A DNA stretch of 64,000 nucleotides. It comes from Trichomonas vaginalis G3. Its lineage: Eukaryota; Parabasalia; Trichomonadida; Trichomonadidae. The notes under the pieces were generated by a model. That model made no database searches. It was given only the letters and a program-made list of their open reading frames with translations, and was not told the DNA's origin. Location: positions 32,317,896 to 32,381,895 of the forward strand of contig NC_067206.1 in assembly GCF_026262505.1 (NCBI RefSeq). Reading direction: 5' to 3'. Both the position numbers and the translations under genes were made by a program. Below, one piece after another: positions 1-8,477 of this stretch (position 1 is its first letter; every line of letters starts with the position of its first letter).

Positions 1-2
1 AT

Positions 3-883
3 AAATACGAACAAGTAGAATGGAAAGAAAATGTTATAGAAGCTTGGTTAGACCATGTCAAAGAAATTATATGCAATGAAAGAAACGAAGAGTCTATGAG
101 TATATCTTATGTTGGTTTGCAAACATCTTACAACATCCAAGTGCTAAAAATGAAACTGCTCTCATTGTAATTGGAAAACAAGGAACAGGTAAGAACACTT
201 TCTTTACAGATATCTTATGCAAACTGTTAGAAGGTATTCGAACCCGAATATGACAAACTTAGAAAACATCTGCGGTAAATTTAACTCTTCAATAGAGAAT
301 ATGAAACTTATAGTATGTAACGAACTTCAAAGTATAGATACAACAAAAGTTTTGAACTCGGATGCTTTGAAGAGTCTTATAACAGACAAAGTTGGAGTTG
401 TGAAAGAAAGTAAGAGACCAAAGAGTTTGTGAAAATGTTGCAAACTTCGTCATGGTTTCAAACAACGCCGTTCCGATGAAGTTAGAAAGTTCTGACAGAA
501 GATATGTAGTTGTCAGAACGTCAGATTCTCATATGCAAGATACAGAATATTTTGACGACTTAGCAGAAACTTTGACATCTGACTTTTACAACCACTTGTT
601 CTCATATTTCATGACATTAGATATTTCTAAGTTCAATCCAAGACAAATTCCACATACCGAAGAGAGACAAACATTGTTAGAAGCAAACAAGAGTGTATAT
701 GAACTGTTTATAGATGAGACTAACTTTGAGTGTTTAGATGAAAGGTCATTGTACGATTCGTATAAACAGTATTGTCAAGAGTATGGTTATATGACAGCGT
801 CTAAACGAACATTCTTGGCAAATGTCAAAAATCTTTTAGATGTTCAGAATGGTGTATATACAAAGAAAAATTTTTCTGAGTAA
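3..883 (+). pseudogene. Maverick SF3-type replicative helicase, frame-broken, 5' end outside window
   Basis: C-terminal half of a D5-like superfamily 3 helicase, the replicative helicase of many polintons and large DNA viruses. The Walker A motif GKQGTGKN is at about 173-196, a Walker B-like LIVCNEL at about 310-330, and the sensor stretch NFVMVSNN followed by ESSDRRY at about 443-506, which is the typical order for the family. The reading moves through frames 3, 2, 1 and 2, with shifts near 93-105, 222-230 and 430-445, so at least three indels separate it from an intact gene. The last 144 codons (452-883) are continuous. It lies directly upstream of a small acidic-tailed protein and the packaging ATPase. 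Seen: motifs and frame changes. Known: the motif order. Inferred: a dead replication helicase. Confidence 0.8.
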
Positions 884-920
884 ATTTTAAAAAAAATATT
901 TTTTTTATCCGATAGAAAAG

Positions 921-1340
921 ATGACGAAATTCATCTCAGTCAACAAGTATATGTCAGGACTTAAAGAAGAACTAGACCCATTCACATATTTGAATGTTTA
1001 CTTCTACCATTTTGAAAAGTCTACATTTGACAAAGTTTGGAACATCGAACCAGTTAAGTTTGCTATTGTGACTAAAAATGGTGCGAAATTTGAAGACTTA
1101 GACATAGAAGGTTTGTTAACAGTCAAAGAAAGTTTTGACAGAAGGTTCTCAAACCTTAAAGAAGGCAAAGCATACAAACTTGTTATACCTTATGAACCAA
1201 AGAAAGCAGACGACTATGAATATTATGAGTCTAAGATAGTTGAAGTTCAAGGTAAATTGGGTAAAAAGATTTTAGAGTCTAAGCCAGTGTTTGCTCCTAA
1301 AGAGGAAGAGAACATTGACATTGACCCAGAAATGTTCTAA
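921..1340 (+). CDS. Small acidic-tailed protein, candidate ssDNA-binding protein
   Basis: A 139-residue protein I do not recognise by sequence. It has an alternating basic/hydrophobic body and an acidic tail ending EEENIDIDPEMF. It lies 38 bases after the helicase, and TTTTTTTTATCCGATAG sits just before the ATG, like the promoter motif of other Maverick genes. A 157-residue protein beside the polymerase of the other Maverick (55,432-55,905) has a similar acidic tail ending EEIDPDVI. Acidic tails ending in a hydrophobic residue are known in bacterial and phage ssDNA-binding proteins, where they recruit partners. The SSB role is inferred from tail and position only. Confidence 0.5.
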   Translation: MTKFISVNKYMSGLKEELDPFTYLNVYFYHFEKSTFDKVWNIEPVKFAIVTKNGAKFEDLDIEGLLTVKESFDRRFSNLKEGKAYKLVIPYEPKKADDYEYYESKIVEVQGKLGKKILESKPVFAPKEEENIDIDPEMF

Positions 1341-1356
1341 AAATAAAATTTTATTT

Positions 1357-1802
1357 TTACATGTCAAATTTCTTTTTCTCTGGCTCTGGTTCTTTCTTCT
1401 CTTCTTCTACTTTCTTTTCTTTCTTTTCTCTCTTCTTCTTTTCTGGTGGAGTTATGTCAAACTTCTCAGAACCATATTTTTGTAAAAGTCTTTGTCCTTT
1501 AATAGCTCTTCTATTCTGTTTTCTATTTCATTTTCAAGAACAGCGCATGTGTCTTCTTTGCATTCTAAGAAGTTTTGTTGGACTTCATCTCTCCAAGAGG
1601 CGTCATCTCTGTCAACAAGTCTGTCATTGACAAATTTTAAGACTTCTCTGCTTAAGGTTTTATGGTTCTTGTCATATTCCCAGAAACAGAACTTTAGAAC
1701 AAATTCACCTTTCTTGTTTACACTATGTAAGATTTTATGGTCGACAGATGTTTTGCTGTCGAAAAGCTTGTCTCGAATATAGATAGCGAAATCGCTAGAC
1801 AT
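1357..1802 (-). pseudogene. Unknown charged Maverick protein with one frameshift
   Basis: Starts at ATG 1802 and runs 116 codons in one frame to a stop at 1452. The next frame continues with a strongly charged lysine/glutamate tail, encoded by the pyrimidine-rich plus-strand stretch 1361-1450, to a stop at 1357-1359. The shift lies at a run of five A (minus strand) near 1480, so a one-base indel in a homopolymer is likely. No known domain is recognised. It is divergent from the packaging ATPase, whose ATG (1839) is only 36 bases away, so the two probably share a promoter. Function unknown. Confidence 0.5.
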
Positions 1803-1838
1803 TTCCTAAAAGATAAAAATTTTAATTTTTCTAAAAAT

Positions 1839-2713
1839 ATGTTAGAAAAAAAGTTTGCTGACATTGACAAGAAATTTGAGAATGTTTTAAATAAGAACAA
1901 GAGGAAGTTGGAAAATGCTCAGATAAAACCCATACATGACAAGTTCTTATTTGCTCAGAATGGTATAACAGGTCTAATTGCACCGCCTGGGTCGGGTAAG
2001 ACTTTCACTTATCTTAAAATGGCTGCACAACAACAAGAACTAGATGAGAAGAACCCATTCTATGAGTTAGTAGTCATTTGTAGTACTTCTGGTCAATTTG
2101 ACCAAACCGTCAATTCGTTCAAAGATATTATAAAAAAGTCTAAGTTAGTATGTATAAAAGACTCTGAGTTGTTAGATTGGATAAAGAAGTACCAAAGAAG
2201 AGTTTTGAAGTACAATGCTATAAATGAGTATGTCAATTCTAAGTTTAAAGACCCAAATGAGGAAATGCAGAGAATATTAGAGAAGAAACACTTCAGAAAC
2301 AAACAGAAAGAGATAGAGTACTTTCGAAGAAATTGCAATCTTACGATTGGAAGACTTACCCTCATAGATGTCTTCTTATCTTAGATGACTTTGCTTCTCA
2401 TCCTTTGTTAAAGAACAGAGAACAAGACATGTGTCGAATTCTTAAGAAGCTCAGACACTTTAACATCTCAGTTGTCATTTGTGTACAGACAGCAAAGAGT
2501 TTAAGTAAGGATGTAAAGAGAATACTTACTGATATCATACTTTTCCCCGGATTGTCCGAAGACGATTTCATGGAACTTATGAAAGAGTCCATGGCAGGTA
2601 AGTTTGACAGACATGAACTATGGGAGAAGTACAAAGTCATACAAGACCCTCATACTTCTTTCAGAATTCACATCTACGCGAACAAAGTTCAAATTGTAAA
2701 AAGTCAAGCGTAA
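1839..2713 (+). pseudogene. Maverick genome-packaging ATPase (A32/FtsK-HerA type), one frameshift
   Basis: DNA-packaging ATPase of the polinton/adeno-like lineage. Walker A is APPGSGKT (about 1981-2004) and Walker B is LLILDDFA (about 2370-2395), followed by the conserved VVICVQTAKS segment. The homologue at 44,154-45,043 has the same arrangement. I use ATG 1839, because the upstream in-frame ATG would overlap the divergent gene starting at 1802. The frame changes by -1 between about 2333 and 2384, just before Walker B, so the ATP site would not be completed without a shift. Nearby: SSB-like gene upstream, a 22-bp minisatellite downstream. Confidence 0.8.
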
Positions 2714-2813
2714 AAATGTAAGTGTTTGAGTCTTAGTCTGTTGTGGTGCTGGGGCTGTCGGTTCTTCTGGCTTTGGAATGGACTCGGTTGGTGGACGTCG
2801 GACCGTTTGTGTC

Positions 2814-3250
2814 CTGTCGGAAGGAAGACTTTTCCTGTCGGAAGGAAGGACTTTTTCCTGTCGGAAGGAAGGACTTTTCCTGTCGGAAAGAAAAACTTTT
2901 CCTGTCGGAAAGAAAAACTTTTCCTGTCGGAAAGAAAAACTTTTCCTGTCGGAAAGAAAAATTTTTCCTGTCGGAAAGAAAAATTTTTCCTGTCGGAAAG
3001 AAAAATTTTTCCTGAAGGTCGGCCAAAAAGTTCTCAATTTTCGAAAATTTGAATGGTTTACGGACGGACAACTGGAAAAATTTTTCCTGTCGGAAGGAAA
3101 ATTTTTTCCTTGGAAGGAAAATTTTTTCCTGTTGGAAGGAAAATTTTTTCCTGTTGGAAGGAAAAACTTTTCCTGTTGGAAGGAAAATTTTTTCCTGTTG
3201 GAAGGAAAAACTTTTCCTGTTGGAAGGAAATTTTTCCTGTAGGAAGGAAG
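2814..3250. repeat. 22-bp minisatellite of hairpin-like units
   Basis: About 20 tandem units of near 22 bp, consensus TGTCGGAAAGAAAAACTTTTCC, shown here as its two halves TGTCGGAAAGA and AAAACTTTTCC. Each unit is partly self-complementary (GGAAA against TTTCC). Around 3010-3065 the array is interrupted by a short non-repeat segment; after that GTTGGAAGG variants dominate. Because 22 is not a multiple of 3, all frames are open and give long artificial readings on both strands. It lies between the packaging ATPase and the KilA-N pseudogene. No gene is supported from 2714 to 3345. Confidence 0.9.
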
Positions 3251-3345
3251 GACTCGGAATGCCAGAAGGACTCGGACAAGACAATTTACCATCTAGAGCT
3301 ACCTGAGCCATCTTTGGTGTCAAGCTTGAAAAATAAATGGTTCAT

Positions 3346-4235
3346 TTACTCTTCTTCTTTGAAGTTATCGAAATACTCTGTTATCTTTTCCTTCAGTAGC
3401 GGTAATCTTCTTTGAATGTAAGTATTGTACAACCTTTCATATCATAGTGTGTTTGAGGTAACGTATCTTGAACTATCTGTTTAACATCTTCATTTGGTGT
3501 CATTGAAATCGGTAAGTTTTCGCGATAGAACCAATTTCTGTCAGATTTGTAAATCTTAGCAAGGTCGTAAAAGCTTTTGTTGTTTCTTCTGACTAAATGC
3601 AACATAACCATATCTCTGTCTTCTTCATTTTCCATCTCTTCAGTGTAAATCATATACTTATAGTTCTTTTCCTTTCCTTTTGGTACCGAACGTGGTATTC
3701 TTTTCTGTATGTTTTTGTCTTTTGCTTCAAGCTTGTTCTCTAGCTCTTCACGTTCTTGTCTATGAAGTTCGTCAAGAAGTCTGTAAATATACAAGCGTAA
3801 CGAGGTGAAGCCCACATTGCAACAGCATTTACAAGAAGTCTATGTACATACCAACCTCTCAAACCATTTGGCAAATTTTCACGATTTTCATAGAGTTTTG
3901 GCGACTGGGGTTTTTCTCCCACTCGCAATTTTCACGATTTTCATAGAGTTTTGGCGACTGGGTTTTTCTCCCACTCGCTGTTCTTCACGATTTTCAGAAA
4001 AAAGTATGTCTCGCTGTGCTTCATTTAATAGTTCAATAGTGCTTTGGTTCCTAAACCAGTCTTTAGGAACCTTAGTATCTGGTGCAAAACATGCTGTCAA
4101 AATACTTTGCATTTGGTACATGTCATCTTTGACCGAACGAATGAGACGTAACTGTTTGTTATACTGAACCCACTCATATTCTTCACTTATGGCTTCATGA
4201 ACGATAGCAGTTGTTGTGTTCTCTGTTGTTGACAT
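3346..4235 (-). pseudogene. KilA-N/DUF3627-type protein, multiply frameshifted
   Basis: Broken counterpart of the intact 275-residue gene at 54,499-55,326. It begins at ATG 4235 (MSTTENTT), followed by the conserved QLRLIRSVKDDMYQMQSI stretch, the KilA-N part (NGLRGWYVHRLLVNAVAMWAS) in a second frame near 3740-3928, and the C-terminal block IPRSVPKGKEKNYKYMIY in a third. A final one-base loss near 3400 truncates the end; the expected stop is at 3346. About two 53/54-bp repeat units (3883-3985) sit inside the gene where the intact copy has a single palindrome, and one of them is a base shorter, which breaks the frame. KilA-N proteins are DNA-binding regulators of large DNA viruses and phages. 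The -strand start is preceded by the same GTATGTAAAGACAG module as its homologue. Confidence 0.85.
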
Positions 4236-4323
4236 TACTGTCTTTACATACAAAATAAAAAAATAAAAAAAAATAAAATTAGCGTTATTTTCTATCTTGT
4301 ATAAAAGACCAAAAATAAACGCT

Positions 4324-4938
4324 TTACATGTATTTTTCAGCAACTTCGTCAAATACTTTTATAGCTTTGTCGATCTCATCTACTTCAAACGTTTCTTTAC
4401 CTCTCGTGGGAGCACCATACATTTTCTCAAACTTTTCAAGTAGTTCTGTTTCTGCAGCTCTCATATCGTTAACAAACGCAACCTTAACTCTATTGACTAT
4501 ACTGTCATATCTTTGAGTTATATTAAATGTTCTTCCTATCTTATATCTCTTTGTATTGAAGTCCTTCGGTTTCTGAACGATGTAAAGTAAGCCTTCACTG
4601 CAACGTTCTGTATCGAATGAACCATATGTTATGAAATTATATCCAACAACTGGGTCAATCCAGAACAAAACTACTGGTATAAGACTTTTGTCTATAAGAT
4701 ATGCTCTTGTTCCATAGAATCTTACCGATATCATAAGCTCAGGATTTTTTGTCAAAATTTTCTGAGTAGAAGCATTTTTAACCCAGTCGTGTGCTTTCTT
4801 TCCTTCAGATAGTGTTAAAATGTCTGACAAAGAATATTTTTTGTATTTCTTTGAGTATCTTACGTTTAAATCACCAATTCTAACCACTTTGGTCTCATTG
4901 TCTATCTTTCTAACTGTTTCAAACTCAGTGCTTGTCAT
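4324..4938 (-). CDS. T5orf172/GIY-YIG-like protein with KilA-N-type N terminus
   Basis: 204 residues, about 90% similar by eye to the protein at 53,797-54,408. The N-terminal half (to about residue 100) resembles a KilA-N-like region (RYSKKYKKYSLSDI, then HDWVKNASTQKIL). The C-terminal half has GLLYIVQKPKDF, YKIGRTFNITQRYDS and a final EKFEKMYGAP...ETFEV, the layout of the T5orf172/MUG113 branch of GIY-YIG nuclease-related domains. ATG 4938 follows the TTTTGTATGTAAGAACAG module found before the other KilA-N-block genes. Probable viral-type DNA-binding or nuclease-like regulator; activity not shown. Confidence 0.75.
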   Translation of the reverse strand: MTSTEFETVRKIDNETKVVRIGDLNVRYSKKYKKYSLSDILTLSEGKKAHDWVKNASTQKILTKNPELMISVRFYGTRAYLIDKSLIPVVLFWIDPVVGYNFITYGSFDTERCSEGLLYIVQKPKDFNTKRYKIGRTFNITQRYDSIVNRVKVAFVNDMRAAETELLEKFEKMYGAPTRGKETFEVDEIDKAIKVFDEVAEKYM

Positions 4939-5091
4939 TTACTGTTCTTACATACAAAATAAAAAAATAAAAAAAATAAAAACTAACGCTATTTTTTTTA
5001 TCTTGTATAAAAGATATGATTTCAGGGATTTTTTTACGAAGTGCAAAAGTTCTCTTCGTCAAAAAAATACAGTTATATCATGAAATTTGGT

Positions 5092-5310
5092 CATTTTTTC
5101 ACGATTTTCATGAGTTTTAGGCGACTACGGTTTTTCCCGTACTCGCATTTTTTCACGATTTTCATGAGTTTTAGGCGACTACGGTTTTTCTCCCACTCGC
5201 ATTTTTTCACGATTTTCATGAGTTTTAGGCGACTACGGTTTTTCTCCCACTCGCAATTTTTCACGATTTTCATGAGTTTTTTTTTACGATTTTCGAATGG
5301 AATCTCGTTC
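5092..5310. repeat. 54-bp tandem palindrome-bearing repeats (HP-B array)
   Basis: Four units starting at 5092, 5146, 5200 and 5254, exact period 54 bp (18 codons). Each contains TTTTCACGATTTTCATGAG followed by a short stem-loop: GACTACGG-TTTTTC-CCGTACTC in the first unit, with partly decayed arms in the others. On the minus strand the units read as an 18-residue periodic peptide (MKIVKKCEWEKNRS...), but no gene is supported. The unit is recognisably derived from the palindrome-containing middle of the KilA-N gene (compare 54,710-54,775 and 3883-3985). Confidence 0.85.
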
Positions 5311-5510
5311 CTCGGTTTTCCGCGGGACGCAATTTTTCACGATTTTCATAGAGTTTTTTTACGATTTTCGTACGGAATCTCGACCCGCGGTTTTCCGCCG
5401 GTCGCAAACATATGAGGAAATTCATGAAATTTGGTCATTTTTTCATGATTTCATAGAGTTTTATGCAAGGCCGAAAAAAGTCGGGGTAGCAAACATATGA
5501 GGAAATTCAT
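5311..5510. repeat. Longer HP-B units with strong palindromes
   Basis: Two larger units related to the 54-bp array. Each carries a GC-rich palindrome around a GGTTTTCC core: CCTCGG-TTTT-CCGCGG near 5312-5330 and ACCCGCGG-TTTT-CCGCCGGT near 5382-5402, followed by ATATGAGGAAATTCATGAAA. Read on the minus strand, this matches the DNA around the palindrome in the KilA-N gene at 54,710-54,775, so it is a piece of that gene amplified outside it. The stems differ from one another by largely compensated changes. Confidence 0.8.
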
Positions 5511-5519
5511 GAAATTTGG

Positions 5520-5802
5520 TCATTTACTCAGCAAAAATATATTTTAGGTGGAACCAGGTCCCTCGGTCCCTCGGTCCCTCGGTCAACTAACATCTTTTTG
5601 AAAATGGTGACAACATGACATTTTGACAACAGTCCAGGAAATGAACTTCTTCGTATATGTTTTTTCACGAAGTGTCAAAGTTCTCTTCGTCAAAAAAATA
5701 CAGTTATATCATGAAATTTGGTCATTTTTACTCAGCAAAAATATATTTTAGGTGAAGTGGTGAGATCTCACCTGTTTTCTCACCTGTTTTCTCACCTCCT
5801 TT
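5520..5802. repeat. Intergenic repeat module: iteron-like 10-mers and GGTGAGATCTCACC palindrome
   Basis: No gene. It contains GGTCCCTC/GGTCCCTC direct repeats (about 5553-5584; on the minus strand three GACCGAGGGA units), then the minus-strand form of TTGTCAAAATGTCATGTTGT (about 5607-5632), a second copy of a CTTCGTC...ATATTTTAGGTG segment, and a palindromic terminator-like block GGTGAGATCTCACC with CTGTTTTCTCAC repeats (5757-5803). The same iteron plus TTGTCAAAATG combination recurs at 7467-7567 and 17,428-17,516 in the other orientation. Confidence 0.8.
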
Positions 5803-6717
5803 TCACAAGCGTTTTACATGAATTGTACGATGTATATTTGAAATCCTAAACAGTTTTGTAGCTTCTATTTCTTCTGTCAGTATGTCAAAAGTTTTCACAA
5901 TGCCGAATGTTTCTTTATATTTCTTCTTGACGTCAGATAGAAGGAAATCGTCAGCAGTTGGATAGTTTTTGTTCAGAAATGTCAACATGTCCATTTTATC
6001 TTCTGCTGGTTTCTCTGCTTCTTTCTTTAAATCTGCATAGTCGTTTCTCATACGTTCTATCTCTTTGACGGAGTAGTTATATTTCCTCATTGCTGCTTTA
6101 CATTTTGAACATTGTGGGTTCATTTTAGCATTGTACATTGAAATAAAACCTGCTAAAACAACTAAGGCGTCAATGGTTTTCTTTAACTCAAAAGTTGCTG
6201 GTTTTATCTGTTCGTTCCATACTTTACCTCTTTTATCTTTATCTCTTATCTGCCATACACATTTTGCAACTAACGAAACAAAGTTGTCGTAGGTCTTAAA
6301 TTCTTCAGATTTGTATATGTCAGAGATGTTCTTATATACCATATCGCAATCTTTGTCCATGACTTTGTGGTTGCAATGAAATCCAAGAAACTCATAGTTT
6401 ACCTTACGTATGAACTTCTTGGTTTCTACTGAGTCAGTTGCTTTGACTTCTATTTCATCGAATTCTGGAATAGTGAGCTTTTGTTGTTGTATTTCAGGAA
6501 GTTTAGGTAGATGGTCAATAATATCCTGCATTTCATAAAGATATTCTTCATTTGTTTCATCTTTCGCACTACAGTCTAAAACTCCTTGGAGAAGTTCCTG
6601 CTTTATCTTCTGGATTTCTGTTTCGAAAGTATATGAAGAAGGAATGAAGCTTTTCATCTCTACTAACATTGAAGTTGGGTTCATGACTAACGAGTTTGGT
6701 GCTGTTGTTGCTAACAT
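5803..6717 (-). CDS. Unknown Maverick protein of the KilA-N block
   Basis: 304 residues, intact, strongly similar to 52,488-53,453. No domain recognised. It has a mostly helical look, a CSKCKAAMRKY segment with two close cysteines near residue 200, and a coiled-coil-like stretch after it (RMRNDYADLKKEAEKPAED). It starts MLATTAPNSLVMNPTS; the homologue carries an extra N-terminal piece that contains a double hairpin. Gene order with its neighbours (this, T5orf172, KilA-N) is the same as in the second Maverick but inverted. A regulatory or replication accessory role is only a guess from position. Confidence 0.75.
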   Translation of the reverse strand: MLATTAPNSLVMNPTSMLVEMKSFIPSSYTFETEIQKIKQELLQGVLDCSAKDETNEEYLYEMQDIIDHLPKLPEIQQQKLTIPEFDEIEVKATDSVETKKFIRKVNYEFLGFHCNHKVMDKDCDMVYKNISDIYKSEEFKTYDNFVSLVAKCVWQIRDKDKRGKVWNEQIKPATFELKKTIDALVVLAGFISMYNAKMNPQCSKCKAAMRKYNYSVKEIERMRNDYADLKKEAEKPAEDKMDMLTFLNKNYPTADDFLLSDVKKKYKETFGIVKTFDILTEEIEATKLFRISNIHRTIHVKRL

Positions 6718-6794
6718 GTTCTTACAATAAAAATAAAAAATATTTTTTTAAAAAAACTAACTTTTTTTTATTTCGGGAAAATTCATGAAAATTC

Positions 6795-6850
6795 AACGGG
6801 TGAGAAAGGAGGTGAGAAAAGAGGTGAGATCTCACCTCTTCACCTAAAAT
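6795..6850. repeat. Intergenic GGTGAGATCTCACC palindrome (HP-C)
   Basis: AGGAGGTGAGAAAAGAGG followed by TGAGATCTCACCTCTTCACC and then AAAATATATTTTT. The perfect BglII-centred palindrome sits upstream of the gene starting at 6717. The same block occurs at 5757-5803, 51,519-51,570, 52,358-52,408, 53,457-53,510, 53,637-53,688 and 55,378-55,416, always between genes of the KilA-N block. A role in transcription ending or start is possible; nothing in the sequence decides. Confidence 0.75.
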
Positions 6851-6924
6851 ATATTTTTTGGTCCGGGAACAACAAAATGAACGAGTTTTGGTTGAAAAAT
6901 ACGGTGGAGCCACTTTTGGCTCGA

Positions 6925-7455
6925 CCTCAAAACAAGCATTTTGTGAAGAATATACCAACCCGCGGAATTCCGCGGGTTGCTTTTTATACAAAACATTGAC
7001 GATGAAAGTCTTGACAAAACATTGACGATGAAAGTCTTGACAAAACAGGCATTTTGTGAAGAATATACCACCCCGCGGAATTCCGGCAGGTGCTTTTTAT
7101 ACAAAACATATACGATGAAAGTCTTGACAAAACAGGCATTTTGTGAAGAATATACCAACCGCCGGAATTCCGGCGGTTGCTTTTTATACAAAACATTGAC
7201 GATGAAAGTCTTGACAAAACAGGCATTTTGTGAAGAATATACCAACCGCCGGAATTCCGGCGGTTGCTTTTTATACAAAACATTGACGATGAAAGTCTCA
7301 ACAAAACAAGCATTTTGTGAAGAATATACCACCCCGCGGAATTCCGGCGGTTGCTTTTTTATACAAAACATATACGATGAAATCATGGCAAAACAAGCAT
7401 TTCGTGAAGAATATACCACCCCGCGGAATTCCGCGGGGTGCTTTTTATACAAAAC
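6925..7455. repeat. 87-bp tandem array of GAATTC-centred palindromes (HP-A)
   Basis: Six palindromes at about 6960, 7076, 7160, 7247, 7335 and 7422, most separated by 87 bp (29 codons). The frame is TTTGTGAAGAATATACC, palindrome, TGCTTTTTATACAAAAC, and the units are joined by ATTGACGATGAAAGTCTTGA. Palindrome arms vary together: CCCGCGGAATTCCGCGGG, CCGCCGGAATTCCGGCGG and CCCGCGGAATTCCGCGGG flanked by C/G, with two partly mismatched copies. All frames stay open because of the period, but no separate gene is supported. A single, degenerate copy of the unit lies inside the KilA-N gene at 51,840-51,900. Confidence 0.9.
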
Positions 7456-7466
7456 ATTGACGAAGA

Positions 7467-7575
7467 AATCTATTTCCTGTGTTGTTGTCAAAATGTCATG
7501 TTGTCACACTTTTTCAGAGAAGTTAAAATGACCGAGTGACCGAGTGACCTGGTGACCTGGTGAGATCTAAAATAT
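7467..7575. repeat. Iteron-like module, second copy
   Basis: TTGTCAAAATGTCATGTTGT (about 7476-7506), TTTTTCAGAGAAGTT, then direct repeats GACCGAGTGACCGAGTGACC and TGGTGACCTGG ending in TGAGATCT (7531-7567). It is related to 17,428-17,516 in the same orientation and to 5553-5632 in the opposite one. Short tandem 10-mers next to a conserved segment look like an origin or integration remnant; the role is inferred. Confidence 0.7.
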
Positions 7576-7580
7576 ATTTT

Positions 7581-8441
7581 TCAATACTTTTTCAGCACTT
7601 TTCCGTAGTTGTATATGAAAGACAATTCGAGATAAAAGTCATAGTACAAAGGTATAATATGCTGCACACCGTTTGTTGTGAACCAGACTTGAAAGTCAGA
7701 GAAACTGTTACTAGGTGGTTCGTAGAATTTAGAAGCAAAGTCATAAAAGTCCTTACCGATACAAAGAAAACTGTTGTTGCTTGAACTGAAACTTGCATGA
7801 CACATAACATTTTGAGGGTCGAACACGTTTCTATAAACTGTCAAATCTGTTGGTGGGAGTATAAATTTAAAAGGACCGTCAGGTGGTAAGGGTTCGTTCT
7901 GGTTTAGTAACCGAAGAAATTGTGCCCAAGAACGTTTGTCCACCCCCCAATATAAAAACTCTGTATCTCTTGGAGGGTTAATTTCAATCTTTTGAAATGA
8001 AACGGTGGAGTTCATCTTATCGTATTCTAGTTTTAGATAGTATGTTCCATTTAGTAAAGAGTGGTATTTTTCTTGAAATTCCCAGTAGTATTTGTTTATT
8101 TGAGTTTGAAAGTCATTTAGAGTTTTTTCAAGACTTTCGTCTGAACGAATAGTAAAGATCTTCATTTCGTCAAATTTTTCTATTAGACCGTCAGAACCTT
8201 TATACTGACCGTGAAAATATACTGCAAACATAAAAGCGTTAGTTCTATTTGAAAACAAAACTCTTCTAAATCCTATTGCCTTTGCATCTGAAGGACTTTG
8301 AAGCCAGCGAATTGGATAGTCAAACCGATAAGCTCCGGATAAAATTTCTTCATCCGATATAGTCCTGCCAGCGTTTGTAAAGATATAGTCTAACGGTTTT
8401 GTATCTGCTACTTTTGTTCTTTGTTTTTCAACCTGAAGCAT
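7581..8441 (-). CDS. Maverick structural-type protein (family of four in window)
   Basis: 286 residues, intact. Beta-rich looking, with YRFDYPIRWL...KAIGFRRV near residue 40-60 and SDFQVWFTT near residue 245. Clear homologue of the frameshifted gene at 14,880-15,727, and more distantly of 43,256-44,137 and 59,972-60,829, which share the pattern of an aromatic/proline motif followed by EKAI-like residues and a final GKDxLxIE segment in the latter two. All lie among capsid-type genes. I infer a minor virion protein; fibre-associated or capsid roles cannot be separated. ATG 8441 follows TTTTTACATATATAAA. Confidence 0.65.
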   Translation of the reverse strand: MLQVEKQRTKVADTKPLDYIFTNAGRTISDEEILSGAYRFDYPIRWLQSPSDAKAIGFRRVLFSNRTNAFMFAVYFHGQYKGSDGLIEKFDEMKIFTIRSDESLEKTLNDFQTQINKYYWEFQEKYHSLLNGTYYLKLEYDKMNSTVSFQKIEINPPRDTEFLYWGVDKRSWAQFLRLLNQNEPLPPDGPFKFILPPTDLTVYRNVFDPQNVMCHASFSSSNNSFLCIGKDFYDFASKFYEPPSNSFSDFQVWFTTNGVQHIIPLYYDFYLELSFIYNYGKVLKKY

Positions 8442-8477
8442 TTTATATATGTAAAAATATACTGTTTTAAAAACGTT

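Noticed and set aside
2618-3415. Several open readings of 90-220 codons on both strands (phenylalanine/lysine-rich)
   Set aside because: All are translations of the 22-bp minisatellite; none has a non-repeat core or a known domain.
5041-5500. Readings with a repeated 18-residue unit
   Set aside because: Produced by the 54-bp array; derived from a KilA-N fragment without start, end or domain.
6925-7455. CRISPR-like array
   Set aside because: Units are entirely repeated with no unique spacers, there are no cas genes, and the context is eukaryotic.
6722-7531. Open readings of 89-215 codons on both strands
   Set aside because: They follow the 87-bp array, whose period is a multiple of three, so frames stay open by arithmetic.
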